A DNA stretch of 64,000 nucleotides from Methylophaga sulfidovorans (GCF_900114205.1 NZ_FOSH01000017.1:1-64000), one strand, 5' to 3'. Positions 9,018 to 17,536 are shown, counted from the first letter of the stretch. The notes: generated by a model from the letters alone, not told the origin. Translations and numbers: made by a program.

Positions 9018-10573
9018 TATTCGCCTGTAAATAGACTTGGCTTAATCCAACGGTAAAGCCATGTTTCACTGATAGGGGTATCTTTGTTCATTAACTGCAA
9101 ACGCAACTCAGCAATGTCTGCATCTTCGGGATTGAAGGTTAAAAATACTCGTGCACCATTGATATTGGGATTAGCAATCAGTTTTGTTTTCACGATCTTG
9201 CCATGATTGCTGGACGCATTAACACTAAGGGTTTTCAACTGTTCATCATTAATGTTACTAAAGTCGATAATCATGACTCTGTTGCCATCGTCTGCTGGTT
9301 TTCCTTTAGCGCTACGTACAATTTTTGTTTTGCCTGACATGGGGTTGATATCATTCAACCAGATAAGACGATAGTTGTAATTGAAAGTCTGACCTTTCTT
9401 TAAACCACCTTCGGGACGCCAGTAAACCACGATATTGTCATTGCTATCAGCATTGGAAGGAATTTCAAATAGTTGAACCTGGCCTTTACCCCAATCTTCA
9501 ATGGGCTCTACCCACAAAGAAGGACGAAGTTCATAATGCGCGTGCAGATCCTGATAATTCACAAATTGGCGATCACGCTGAATGAGACCAAAGCCTTTCG
9601 TGTGTTGATCCATAAACCCACTTATTTGCAGTGAGTTAGGATTATTAAGTGGTCGCCACAAGTGTTCATTATTTCCCGTAGTAATAGCCAGTGCTTGTGA
9701 ATTATGTACTTCTGGCCGGTAATCAGGTGATTTTGCAGGCACCATTCCACCATGTAAAAACATGGAAGTCAGTGGGGCTAAACCGATGTGTGGGATATCA
9801 ACGCGTGGAAATAAAGTGACTTTGACATCCATATGAGTAGGATCGTCAGGGTAAATCCCAAACCGGTATGCACCGGTGACACTTTTACTGTCAAGCAAGG
9901 CATGAACTACAATTGCTTTTTGCTCTCTGCCTGGCCGCTCAATCCAGAAGTGGGTGAACATCGGATGCTCTTCACCTTTTGGCTCTGCCACATCAATAGC
10001 CAGACCTCTGGCAGAAATGCCATATCTCTGACCTTTCGATACAGCTCTAAAGTAGCTGGCTCCCTGAAAAATAATGAATTCATTTTTATCCTGAGTATTA
10101 TTTAGAGGGTAGTGAAGACGGAATCCGGCATATTTGCCAACTTGTGCAAGGGCTTTTGCTATTTCCGGATTAGGGACTTTGAACGAAGATTCTGTGACAT
10201 TAATCGGTACACTTTTTCCGCTTTCCACAATATCAATATTTACCAGATTCTTATATAAAAAACCGGGTGCAAATAGCTGAATAGAAAAGGGCGAGGGTGA
10301 GTTACCCCAGATAGCAGCATGTTGCTGGAAGTGGATTTTCTGATAGGTCTTGGCATCCAGTCGGGTAAGTGAAATGGGTGCTTGCTTGGGAAGCTTATAG
10401 GGCTTTTTCGCTAATTTCTTGGCTAGATCAAGGACTGTTTGATGACTGAAATTTGTCTCTTTTACATCTTGTGGCGATGCCATACTGGGCATAGCAACAA
10501 AAAGTAGAAAAGTACAAAGGCCTGCTTTGATAAACACAGATATAGACGGATATGGATGATTAACAGTCATCAC
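9017..10573 (-). CDS. opgG: glucans biosynthesis protein G, periplasmic
   Basis: The 518-residue periplasmic protein (E. coli OpgG 511) is required for osmoregulated periplasmic glucan synthesis, processing or releasing the glucan made by OpgH. An N-terminal signal sequence (hydrophobic A-G-L-C-T-F-L-L-F-V-A-M-P-S-M-A-S, cleavage near residue 33) is followed by the MdoG domain: Y-x-x-I-x-F near 75, F-I-I-F-Q-G-A-S-Y-F-R-A near 165, F-W-I-E-R-P near 205, and the W-V-E-P-I-E-D-W-G-K-G segment near 355. A GGAG ribosome site sits 10 bases before GTG 10573, with an ATG immediately after it (10570), so either could be the start. It is the first gene of the six-gene leftward unit. Confidence 0.95.
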   Translation of the reverse strand: MMTVNHPYPSISVFIKAGLCTFLLFVAMPSMASPQDVKETNFSHQTVLDLAKKLAKKPYKLPKQAPISLTRLDAKTYQKIHFQQHAAIWGNSPSPFSIQLFAPGFLYKNLVNIDIVESGKSVPINVTESSFKVPNPEIAKALAQVGKYAGFRLHYPLNNTQDKNEFIIFQGASYFRAVSKGQRYGISARGLAIDVAEPKGEEHPMFTHFWIERPGREQKAIVVHALLDSKSVTGAYRFGIYPDDPTHMDVKVTLFPRVDIPHIGLAPLTSMFLHGGMVPAKSPDYRPEVHNSQALAITTGNNEHLWRPLNNPNSLQISGFMDQHTKGFGLIQRDRQFVNYQDLHAHYELRPSLWVEPIEDWGKGQVQLFEIPSNADSNDNIVVYWRPEGGLKKGQTFNYNYRLIWLNDINPMSGKTKIVRSAKGKPADDGNRVMIIDFSNINDEQLKTLSVNASSNHGKIVKTKLIANPNINGARVFLTFNPEDADIAELRLQLMNKDTPISETWLYRWIKPSLFTGE

Positions 10574-10647
10574 GCTGTCTTGTCTCCTTGATGAGATAAC
10601 CTGAATACTAGTGGCGCATCAACTGATGTGTGAATTTACTTATGACT

Positions 10648-10663
10648 GTGGAGTATTCTCCAC
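10648..10663. other. short perfect hairpin upstream of opgG
   Basis: GTGGAG-TATT-CTCCAC forms a 6-bp perfect stem between the rluD stop and the opgG start. No U-run follows on either strand, so it is unlikely to be a simple terminator. It could be a leader structure or a protein site for opgG. Confidence 0.35.
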
Positions 10664-10697
10664 GACATAGAATTCAATGCAATGTCATAGGTTAAAG

Positions 10698-11660
10698 TCA
10701 GTCAATTATTTCTGCATCTGCTGCCAGGGCATCAACTAACTGTTGCATATCATCAGGTAAATCAATTTGCCATGACACTTCTTCCCCAGTCGTTGGGTGA
10801 ATAAAGCCAAGTAAACCGGCATGCAGTGCTTGTCTGCGGAAATTCTGAATAACTTCACGGCAGTTATCAGTCATGCCTTTTGCTTGTTTAAACCGGCCTC
10901 CGTAGACAGGATCCCCTAAAAGAGGATGTCTGATATGTGCCATATGTACACGGATCTGATGAGTACGACCTGTTTCAAGCTTGCACTTAATTAAAGTATG
11001 CGCACGATAACGTTGTTCTACACGATAGTGTGTCACAGATGGTTTTCCTGTTGCACTCACAGCCATTCTTTTTCGATCAATACTATGACGACCAATAGCT
11101 TCATCAACAGTTCCGCCTGCTGTGAACACGCCACAGGCGACAGCCTGATATTCACGTTTGACTGAACGTGCTTGTAGTTGAGACACCAGCGAGTTATGAG
11201 CCGTTAATGTTTTGGCGATCATCAATAAGCCGGTTGTGCCTTTATCGATACGATGCACAATGCCAGCGCGAGGAATATTAGCTAATTGAGGTGTATGGGC
11301 CAGTAAAGCATTGACCAGTGTGCCCTGATGATTTCCCGCCCCGGGATGTACGACCATGCCGGCAGGTTTGTTGATAATGATGACATCATCGTCTTCATAA
11401 ATGATATCTAAAGCGATGGTTTCTGCCTGCCAGCTTTCATCCTGCACTTGTAGTTCAGTACCGATAGTGACTTTCTCGCCACCCTGAATACTTTCTTTAG
11501 GTTTGAGTATTTGTCCATTGACCAGAACGTCACCTGCTTTCAGCCACTTTGTCAGTTGTCCGCGTGAATATTCCGGAAACATTTTGGCAAGCGCCTGATC
11601 AATACGCATACCGATTAATTCGTCTGGAATGATATCTTCTAATTGAATTTTTTCTGACAT
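10698..11660 (-). CDS. rluD: 23S rRNA pseudouridine(1911/1915/1917) synthase
   Basis: The 320-residue RluA-family enzyme converts uridines in helix 69 of 23S rRNA to pseudouridine. An N-terminal S4 RNA-binding domain (residues ~17-75, M-R-I-D-Q-A-L-A-K-M-F-P-E-Y-S-R) precedes the catalytic domain with V-H-R-I-D-K-G-T-T-G-L (~136-146), whose Asp is the catalytic residue, and the C-terminal T-G-R-T-H-Q-I-R-V-H block. Length and two-domain layout match RluD rather than the S4-lacking RluA. It is transcribed away from the cytochrome gene at 11733. Confidence 0.93.
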   Translation of the reverse strand: MSEKIQLEDIIPDELIGMRIDQALAKMFPEYSRGQLTKWLKAGDVLVNGQILKPKESIQGGEKVTIGTELQVQDESWQAETIALDIIYEDDDVIIINKPAGMVVHPGAGNHQGTLVNALLAHTPQLANIPRAGIVHRIDKGTTGLLMIAKTLTAHNSLVSQLQARSVKREYQAVACGVFTAGGTVDEAIGRHSIDRKRMAVSATGKPSVTHYRVEQRYRAHTLIKCKLETGRTHQIRVHMAHIRHPLLGDPVYGGRFKQAKGMTDNCREVIQNFRRQALHAGLLGFIHPTTGEEVSWQIDLPDDMQQLVDALAADAEIID

Positions 11661-11732
11661 GGAAACTTAGCTGATGATTAAAGAGACATTATAACGTAGG
11701 CTTATAACTGGCGTTGAAATATGGAGACAAAA

Positions 11733-12029
11733 ATGCGTTTTTCTTATTTTATATTGGCTGGGATCATGTTGATTTCAATTCATACCGCACAGGCTGATCC
11801 CCGTAATGTTGCATTATTGGCATCTGCATGCGCTGTTTGTCATGGTACAAACGGTCATAGCCAAGGTGGTACACCGAGTCTTGCAGGCTTAAATAAAGAT
11901 TACTTTATTCAGCAAATGCTGGCTTTCAAAGACGGACAGCGCGATGCGACTGTAATGAGGCAGCATGCCTCTGGCTACACTAAGAAAGAGATTCGCTTAT
12001 TGGGCCAATATTTTTCAGAACAAAAGTAA
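11733..12029 (+). CDS. small c-type cytochrome, FccA-like (sulfide dehydrogenase haem subunit)
   Basis: This 98-residue periplasmic monohaem cytochrome has a signal peptide (residues 1-21, ending T-A-Q-A) and a C-A-V-C-H haem-binding motif near residue 33. The rest (N-G-H-S-x-G-G-T-P-S-L-A-G-L...M-L-A-F-K-x-G-x-R-x-A-T-V-M...Y-F) matches the class I cytochrome subunit of flavocytochrome c sulfide dehydrogenase, including the Met that would be the sixth haem ligand. An ATG 12 bases upstream overlaps a GGAG ribosome site placed correctly for ATG 11733, so I use the latter. A flavoprotein partner is encoded at 33656-34921, 22 kb away. It converges on mutM with no spacer. A cytochrome c4/c5-type role is the alternative. 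Confidence 0.75.
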   Translation: MRFSYFILAGIMLISIHTAQADPRNVALLASACAVCHGTNGHSQGGTPSLAGLNKDYFIQQMLAFKDGQRDATVMRQHASGYTKKEIRLLGQYFSEQK

Positions 12030-12848
12030 TCAACGAGGCTGGCATTGGCTGCAGAAATAAGTGGCTCTTTGTGCCTGTCTGATACTAGTTATCGGGGTGT
12101 GGCAGCGTAAACATGCTTGTCCTTCCCGCCCATAAGCATGCAGTTCTTGTGCAAAATAACCTGGATTGCCATCACTTTTTCTGAAGTCACGTAAGGTTGT
12201 TCCGCCGGCGAGCAAGGCTTTTTCTAACACATTTTTGATGGCATCGACTAATTCAGCGAGTCGTTTTTTACTGATCTTTCCGGCAGGAGTTGTCGGGTGA
12301 ATACCCGCCATAAAGAGGGCTTCATTGGCGTAAATATTACCGACGCCAACAACTACTTCGCCATTCATAATAAATGTTTTTATAGGGCTGGTCCGGCCTT
12401 TGGCACGTTGGTGTAGATAGCTGGCATCAAAAGCATCTGATAATGGCTCTGGCCCTAGATGAGTAATAAGTACATGACGATCATAAGACTCTTCTGTCCA
12501 TAAGATGGCACCGAAACGGCGGGTATCGGTAAACCTCAGCACATAACCATTATTAAAAAAGATATCAACATGATCATGTTTATTGATGTTGTCATCATTA
12601 TCGAGAACACGTAAACGTCCGGACATACCCAGATGGATAATTAAGGTGCCTGTGTCGCAGTGTAAGAGCAAGTATTTTGCCCGGCGCTCTATGGTATGCA
12701 CAGTTTGATCTTTGACAATGGTTTCCAGACCTTCAGGAATCGGCCAGCGCAATCCCCGGTGACGCACCACCATTTTGCTTATGGACTGGTTTTCAATAAA
12801 AGGTTGAATACCACGTCTGGTGGTTTCGACTTCTGGTAGTTCAGGCAT
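12030..12848 (-). CDS. mutM: formamidopyrimidine-DNA glycosylase
   Basis: This 272-residue base-excision repair enzyme removes 8-oxoguanine and ring-opened purines and nicks the strand. It has the invariant N-terminus P-E-L-P-E-V-E (catalytic Pro2 and Glu3), a conserved Lys in the H-L-G-M-S-G-R-L region near 73, the I-G-N-I-Y-A-N-E-A-L segment (here V-G-N-I-Y-A-N-E-A-L, ~168), and a C-terminal zinc finger with Cys pairs C-L-R-C and C-S-Q-C. Length is typical. It is adjacent to the DUF4340 gene of the ABC operon upstream (6-base gap), so it may be the last gene of that transcript. Confidence 0.96.
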   Translation of the reverse strand: MPELPEVETTRRGIQPFIENQSISKMVVRHRGLRWPIPEGLETIVKDQTVHTIERRAKYLLLHCDTGTLIIHLGMSGRLRVLDNDDNINKHDHVDIFFNNGYVLRFTDTRRFGAILWTEESYDRHVLITHLGPEPLSDAFDASYLHQRAKGRTSPIKTFIMNGEVVVGVGNIYANEALFMAGIHPTTPAGKISKKRLAELVDAIKNVLEKALLAGGTTLRDFRKSDGNPGYFAQELHAYGREGQACLRCHTPITSIRQAQRATYFCSQCQPR

Positions 12849-12854
12849 AGTTGC

Positions 12855-13739
12855 TTAATTTGTTTGAGTAGTTGTATCAGGCAACAATTGAGTACTCATT
12901 GCCATAGGGAAAATATATTCTAAACCTAAATCTGGATTAACCAGTGTGAAGTTATTCGCTGTAGTTTGCAGGATAAGAGAAACAGGCTGTTGCTGGCCCT
13001 TGAGCCACACTTTTATTTGCGGACCAGGCAATGCAGCTAATGTCTCTTGTGCGAGTTTTCTGACCTGAGTAGCGTAGGCAAACTGCCAGCTATCGATCAG
13101 TATTTTCAATTGATCAGCGGTTAGTTTTTTATCATCGCTATGCCATTGTCCATCGACATTAGCAATCTGCAGAATATCTGAATTATCCAGCGAGTGAGGA
13201 AGACTGATTTTCTCAATCGTATTATGTTCAGAAATCAGCCTGTTATCAATAAAACTATCGGCATTGGCTGTTAATAAGGGAGTGACATCATCGTCAATCA
13301 GGTAAATCATATGCTGATAAAGGACATAACGACGTTTACTAATCGACTCTACATCACCGAAGGCAAAACTCTCATTATTCATACTGACAATGACAGTAGG
13401 TCTATCCAAACCAAACTGGGCAAGTGATGCGGTATCCATTGGCTGAAATTCACCGTGTACCGGCATTTTTAACAGACTCAGAATAAGATTAATGCGTGTC
13501 TGACTAGCGGGAGCAGGGTAAGGCGACATCAGTTGCCAGGGCGTATTATTACGTATCAGTTTGATATCATTTTTTTGACGTTGCTGGATATCGATCGTGT
13601 TGATATCAGCTGGGTTTAAAGAGGTTAATAAATGGACTGAGTTGTTGTCAGTATCTTTGTTAGTACTATGCTGAGAAAACCAGAATAAGCCGACGACTAA
13701 TAACAACAAAATGAAGTTTGTAAAATAGCTGCTTTTCAT
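12855..13739 (-). CDS. DUF4340 domain protein of the GldG-like ABC operon
   Basis: The 294-residue protein has one N-terminal membrane anchor (F-I-L-L-L-L-V-V-G-L-F-W-F) and an extracytoplasmic DUF4340 region rich in short beta-repeats. Family cues are I-x-x-I-x-I-x-Q near 45, the P-W-Q-L-M-S-P-Y-P-A-P-A block near 65, and L-A-Q-F-G-L-D-x-P near 100. ATG 13739 overlaps the stop of the GldG-like gene (ATGA), so I prefer it to a GTG seven codons upstream. Function is unknown. It always accompanies GldA/GldF/GldG-type transporters and probably sits in the envelope with them. Confidence 0.85.
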   Translation of the reverse strand: MKSSYFTNFILLLLVVGLFWFSQHSTNKDTDNNSVHLLTSLNPADINTIDIQQRQKNDIKLIRNNTPWQLMSPYPAPASQTRINLILSLLKMPVHGEFQPMDTASLAQFGLDRPTVIVSMNNESFAFGDVESISKRRYVLYQHMIYLIDDDVTPLLTANADSFIDNRLISEHNTIEKISLPHSLDNSDILQIANVDGQWHSDDKKLTADQLKILIDSWQFAYATQVRKLAQETLAALPGPQIKVWLKGQQQPVSLILQTTANNFTLVNPDLGLEYIFPMAMSTQLLPDTTTQTN

Positions 13740-15109
13740 CGACGTTTTCTCCGCCACCACAGCGTTAGACCAATAGTGAGAAGGAGTAATGGCACAGCAA
13801 ACAAAAAGCCAAAACCAATAATAATAGATTGTGTTTTTGATAGGGTCAGCTGTGTGCCGATACTGGTTTTTATCGGAATAGAGATAAGGCCATCATCTTC
13901 AACTAACCAATTGATAATTGCCATACCTAAGTCCAGATTGGCAGCGTTACCGATATAACTATTAGCCACAAAGTCAGCATCACCAATAACTGCGATGCGT
14001 TGTTGCTGGCCATCATCTTTGTCTTTGTCACGGTCCATTAACATGCCGAGTGAAACGGGACCAGACACATCAGCGCCTTCATTATATTTTTGCTGGCTGA
14101 GATTTGCTTGCGTGATAGGTGTTGATTCTACCCAGGCATTAGGCTGACTGTTCAGCAAGTTGATGTAGTGCCATGGACTCTCTGTGTTCTCATCACGTTT
14201 TTGTATGGCCGTCGCTTCTGCCAATAAGGTCACGTTTTTCACTGCTTGTCCGACAGGATGATTAGCATAATCAGTAATCAGAACAAATCGGGGATCCTGA
14301 ACTCCCAGCATACTGGAATTAGGGTCAAGCACTGTGCCAGGTATAAATTCAATGCCTAATTGTTCAGCCAAAGGGGCTAATGATTTTGTTTGAGTCGGGT
14401 CAGCTAACCACAAAAGGTTGCCGCCTTTGTCTAAATATTCGCGAACGATATTGATTTCACCTGGTAGCCAGTCTTTTTCTGGGCTAGCAATTACTAAGGC
14501 TGCTGTATTGTCTGGAATATCGGGTGTTTCCAACAGATTCTGTGAACGGATTTTAATACCCTGACTCTCTAAGTTTTTCGCCAGTGTGTCGAGACCAAAA
14601 TCACTTTTGTCATAAGGGCTTCTCTCACCATGGCCTTCAATAAATACTAGCCAGGGTTGCGATTGTCTGGAAACAGTAACAATGGCATTAGTCAGTGATT
14701 GCTCGGAAAGATCAAACACATGCTGTTTTTGTTCGCCACGGCTTACCACCATTTCACCTTGCTGCTGGATATTAAATTGTCTGACTATATCTGGTGAAAA
14801 GCTGGGGTCAACAAACTGGACTTTCAGTTTATCGCTGTGTCGTTGATAACGTTGTAATAATTCAACGATAGCTGAACGATACTCATAGTCAGGGCTAACA
14901 AAGACCTGAATAGTGAGGTTGTCTTTTAAATTATCGAGAATATTGACACTGGTATCAGACAAGGTATGCCGATGATTTTGAGTCCAGTCAAACTGTTTAT
15001 TAGTTGAAATAGACAATTGACTCAATAAGACAACGGCAGCAATTAATAATGCATAGAAAATAACTTGCTGAAAACGAATAAGGTGTTGTGCGCGTTTGGT
15101 GATTTTCAT
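13736..15109 (-). CDS. GldG-like auxiliary protein of an ABC transporter
   Basis: This 457-residue protein has one membrane segment at each end (residues ~12-32 and ~430-450) and a large periplasmic part. The N-terminal half has the Gldg/ABC_transp_aux domain: F-D-W-T-Q-N-x-x-H-T-L-S near 38-49, I-Q-V-F-V-S-P near 63, and V-F-I-E-G-H-G-E near 157. A C-terminal DUF4350-like part contains G-G-N-L-L-W-L-A-D-P near 235 and A-V-I-G-D-A-D-F-V-A-N near 375. The last residues are basic (W-W-R-R-K-R-R). It overlaps the permease stop and the DUF4340 start. In Bacteroidetes GldG supports gliding; in proteobacteria the role is unknown. Confidence 0.85.
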   Translation of the reverse strand: MKITKRAQHLIRFQQVIFYALLIAAVVLLSQLSISTNKQFDWTQNHRHTLSDTSVNILDNLKDNLTIQVFVSPDYEYRSAIVELLQRYQRHSDKLKVQFVDPSFSPDIVRQFNIQQQGEMVVSRGEQKQHVFDLSEQSLTNAIVTVSRQSQPWLVFIEGHGERSPYDKSDFGLDTLAKNLESQGIKIRSQNLLETPDIPDNTAALVIASPEKDWLPGEINIVREYLDKGGNLLWLADPTQTKSLAPLAEQLGIEFIPGTVLDPNSSMLGVQDPRFVLITDYANHPVGQAVKNVTLLAEATAIQKRDENTESPWHYINLLNSQPNAWVESTPITQANLSQQKYNEGADVSGPVSLGMLMDRDKDKDDGQQQRIAVIGDADFVANSYIGNAANLDLGMAIINWLVEDDGLISIPIKTSIGTQLTLSKTQSIIIGFGFLFAVPLLLLTIGLTLWWRRKRR

Positions 15110-15852
15110 TAGTCTAAACGCTCTCTATCCAGGCGGCGGACAGTCAGTAATAGAAAAGCAAAAATAATGAGTAAAAAGTAGCTGATATCTTGAGTATTAA
15201 TCTGTCCCTGCATCATCGGTTCAAAATGCTTTAGTAGCGATAACCAGCTAAACAGGGAAAATTCAGTAGTACTGTGACTTGCCCAATCAATGATCCAAAA
15301 CAAAAATAAAATCGCGAAGGTACTAATGGCCGCTATGGTCGGTTGTCTGGTGAGGCTGGACATATAAATACCGACGGCACTGAAGCTGGCCACTAATAAA
15401 ATAAGCCCGAGTACACCGGAGCTTAGCTGATAAAAATCCAATGTAGTGCCAATGGCCAATGAACTAATCATTAATACTGTGAGTAATGTCATTAACAGGA
15501 AGAAGGCTAAAGTCCCGAAGAATTTTCCGATGACGATATCAAACATGCTCAAAGGAGCAGATGAAAGCAGGGGCAATGTCTCGTTGCGCCTTTCTTCTGC
15601 AAAGGTACGCATTGTTAATAAGGGGCTGATAAGCAAAGCAATAATAGCGGCATTACTCAGCAGCGGCATAGCAATGAGTTCTGTCACTCCGGGGGCACCC
15701 GGAATGGCGGAAATTCGACTCTGGATACTATTGAAATAATCCATATGTGTTAAAAACAGATAAGCCAGCAATAACTGGCTTAACGCCAATATTACCCATG
15801 CCAGTGGTGATAAGAATAAGCGATGTAATTCATTACGAGCGATGTTAAACAT
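15109..15852 (-). CDS. ABC-2 type permease, GldF-like
   Basis: The 247-residue integral membrane permease has about six hydrophobic helices. It begins M-F-N-I-A-R-N-E-L-H-R-L, a common start in this family, with an E-E-R-R-N-E-T-L-P-L-L-S-S-A-P coupling-helix-type motif at ~85-100 that contacts the ATPase. I chose ATG 15852, which overlaps the ATPase stop by 8 bases; an ATG two codons earlier is also possible. It forms the transporter core with the preceding ATPase. Substrate unknown. Confidence 0.85.
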   Translation of the reverse strand: MFNIARNELHRLFLSPLAWVILALSQLLLAYLFLTHMDYFNSIQSRISAIPGAPGVTELIAMPLLSNAAIIALLISPLLTMRTFAEERRNETLPLLSSAPLSMFDIVIGKFFGTLAFFLLMTLLTVLMISSLAIGTTLDFYQLSSGVLGLILLVASFSAVGIYMSSLTRQPTIAAISTFAILFLFWIIDWASHSTTEFSLFSWLSLLKHFEPMMQGQINTQDISYFLLIIFAFLLLTVRRLDRERLD

Positions 15853-16786
15853 GGGCATCTTCTTCACGAATAATTTTCATAAAGACATCTTCTAAAGAAT
15901 GCTGTTCTGGCATTAATGACGTTAATGGCCAGTTATTTTCAACCGCATTTTTTAACAGGGCCTGGGTTGGGTTCTGTTCAGGTAGATAAGACAGTCTGAA
16001 ATGCTGTTCATCGATCTTTTCTACATTATTAACGCCATTAATTGCATTCAGTGCTTGTGTATCGATTGGTTGTGAAAAGCCGACCAGAATAGCGGTTGAT
16101 TGCATTTGCTCGGTTAGCATTTGCAGGCTGTCATTAAACAATAACTGTCCTTTTGAAATGATTTGCACCCGGTCACATAACATTTGCACTTCTGGCAGGA
16201 TGTGGGTGGACAGAATGACGCTGTGTTCATTAGCAATATCACGGATAAGTTGACGTATCTCGCGGATCTGAATCGGATCAAGTCCTGATGTGGGTTCATC
16301 CAATATCACTACTGCAGGTGCATGAATAATCGCTTGAGCAATACCAACCCGTTGCTGAAAGCCTTTAGACAAATTGGCAATCAATCGTTTGCTGACGTCG
16401 GTCAAGCCACAACGTTCAATCACGTTATTTACAGCTGTTTTTTGCTGCTTTTTTGCGATGCCATTCAGGCGGGCACAGAACTGCAGGAATTCAGTGACGG
16501 TATGCTCTTTATATAAGGGTGGGGTTTCGGGTAAATATCCGATGCAGGCTTTAGCCTGTTTAGGGTTATCCAGTAAATCAATGCCATTGATAATTATCTG
16601 ACCATTATCAGGGGCAAGATTCCCGGTCAGCATCCGCATAGTGGTACTTTTTCCAGCGCCATTGGGGCCTAAAAAACCCAGTACTTCACCTTGTTTGATA
16701 TTAAAGCTGACATTATTAACCGCCAGCGTGTCGCCGAAGAAACGGGAAAGCTCTTTTGCTTCGAGTAGGAGTTTGGAATCAGTCAT
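15845..16786 (-). CDS. ABC transporter ATP-binding protein, GldA-like
   Basis: The 313-residue ATPase powers the ABC-2 permease encoded next. Walker A is G-P-N-G-A-G-K-S-T-T (residues ~39-48), the Q-loop region G-Y-L-P-E-T-P-P-L-Y follows at ~83, the signature is N-L-S-K-G-F-Q-Q-R (~138), Walker B is V-V-I-L-D-E-P-T-S-G-L-D-P (~158), and the switch His is in L-S-T-H-I-L-P-E (~192). The signature has K in place of the usual G (L-S-K-G), typical of this subfamily. A C-terminal ~75-residue extension follows the ATPase domain. It is the first gene of a leftward operon ending at DUF4340 or mutM. Confidence 0.92.
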   Translation of the reverse strand: MTDSKLLLEAKELSRFFGDTLAVNNVSFNIKQGEVLGFLGPNGAGKSTTMRMLTGNLAPDNGQIIINGIDLLDNPKQAKACIGYLPETPPLYKEHTVTEFLQFCARLNGIAKKQQKTAVNNVIERCGLTDVSKRLIANLSKGFQQRVGIAQAIIHAPAVVILDEPTSGLDPIQIREIRQLIRDIANEHSVILSTHILPEVQMLCDRVQIISKGQLLFNDSLQMLTEQMQSTAILVGFSQPIDTQALNAINGVNNVEKIDEQHFRLSYLPEQNPTQALLKNAVENNWPLTSLMPEQHSLEDVFMKIIREEDAHV

Positions 16787-16791
16787 TAAAA

Positions 16792-17450
16792 CTAAATTGT
16801 ATCAAGAGTAATTGTGGCCCAGTGGTTGGCTTCAATATAAGCATTGTTCATCTTTTCCAGTGATGGTCCGCTCTCAGCTATCTTACTCCAATGTCCTTCG
16901 CAGTAATTAATGATGCTGTTTAGTAGTTAGCCTTTTATACCACCACGACTAATCAGAGCAAGGTTTGATTCATTACTGAGCGGAATTGATTTAACAATTT
17001 CGTCCATAGGTTTTGTCAGCATCATATCAATAGTTGAAAACAGGCCCAATAAAATCCTGCATCAGGATTACAGCGTAAATTCAGGCGCTATCTTTTCAGC
17101 CATTTTTGCTCTGACCAATGTCACATGAATTAGTTCTGTTGGTCCGGGACTCATTTCACTCATCACAATTAAGCTTGTCCAGGTTTTTATGGATTTTAAA
17201 CCTAAGGTAACAAGGCCTTCACGCAGCGAGTTTATATGTCTTGGAACCCCTATTGCAGCAGTTAAGTAACCGTAATAATTTCAAACTAATACCGGGATTC
17301 TGACGAATGATAGCTTCTATCGTTTTAAATTCAATATCAGCGTTCTGTAATTTACCTAATAACTCAACAAACTTAAGCTTATTATCAGGAATGGGTTTAT
17401 CTTTAATGATTTCGGGGCGGCAGAAAAATTGTATATCACAGCTTATAAAA
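16792..17450 (-). pseudogene. decayed HDOD-domain signalling protein (EAL-HDOD family)
   Basis: No intact gene lies here, but minus-strand translation gives a recognisable C-terminal two thirds of a YuxH-type EAL-HDOD protein. From high to low coordinates it reads F-F-C-R-P-E-I-I-K-D-K, then I-I-R-Q-N-P-G-I-S-L-K-L-L-R-L-L-N. A frame change follows near 17258, then A-A-I-G-V-P-R-H-I-N-S-L-R-E-G-L and L-V-R-A-K-M-A-E. Two more frame changes around 17060 lead to L-L-G-L-F-S-T-I-D-M-M-L. An in-frame TAA near 16930 precedes the tail ending at TAG 16792. The EAL part is missing at the rpmG terminator boundary. This is a clear relic. Confidence 0.82.
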
Positions 17451-17484
17451 AGGAGTGATCATAATAGTGAGAATTCGGATATAA

Positions 17485-17508
17485 AAAAACCCGCATGAGC
17501 GGGTTTTT
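17485..17508 (-). terminator. intrinsic terminator of rpmB-rpmG
   Basis: A perfect 10-bp stem (AAAAACCCGC / GCGGGTTTTT) with an ATGA loop has A/T runs on both sides, downstream of rpmG on the minus strand. It is the expected end of the ribosomal-protein transcript. Confidence 0.9.
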
Positions 17509-17512
17509 CTAA

Positions 17513-17536
17513 AATAATGTTGTGAGCAACATTATT
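17513..17536 (-). other. hairpin overlapping the rpmG stop codon
   Basis: A perfect 10-bp inverted repeat (AATAATGTTG / CAACATTATT, loop TGAG) spans the rpmG stop at 17532-17534 and lies just before the GC-rich terminator. There is no independent U-run. It may stabilise the mRNA end or affect translation termination. Confidence 0.5.

Noticed and set aside
10648-10663. Hairpin upstream of opgG as an rluD terminator
   Set aside because: The stem is only 6 bp and has no U-run on the minus strand, so it is listed as a structure of unknown role.
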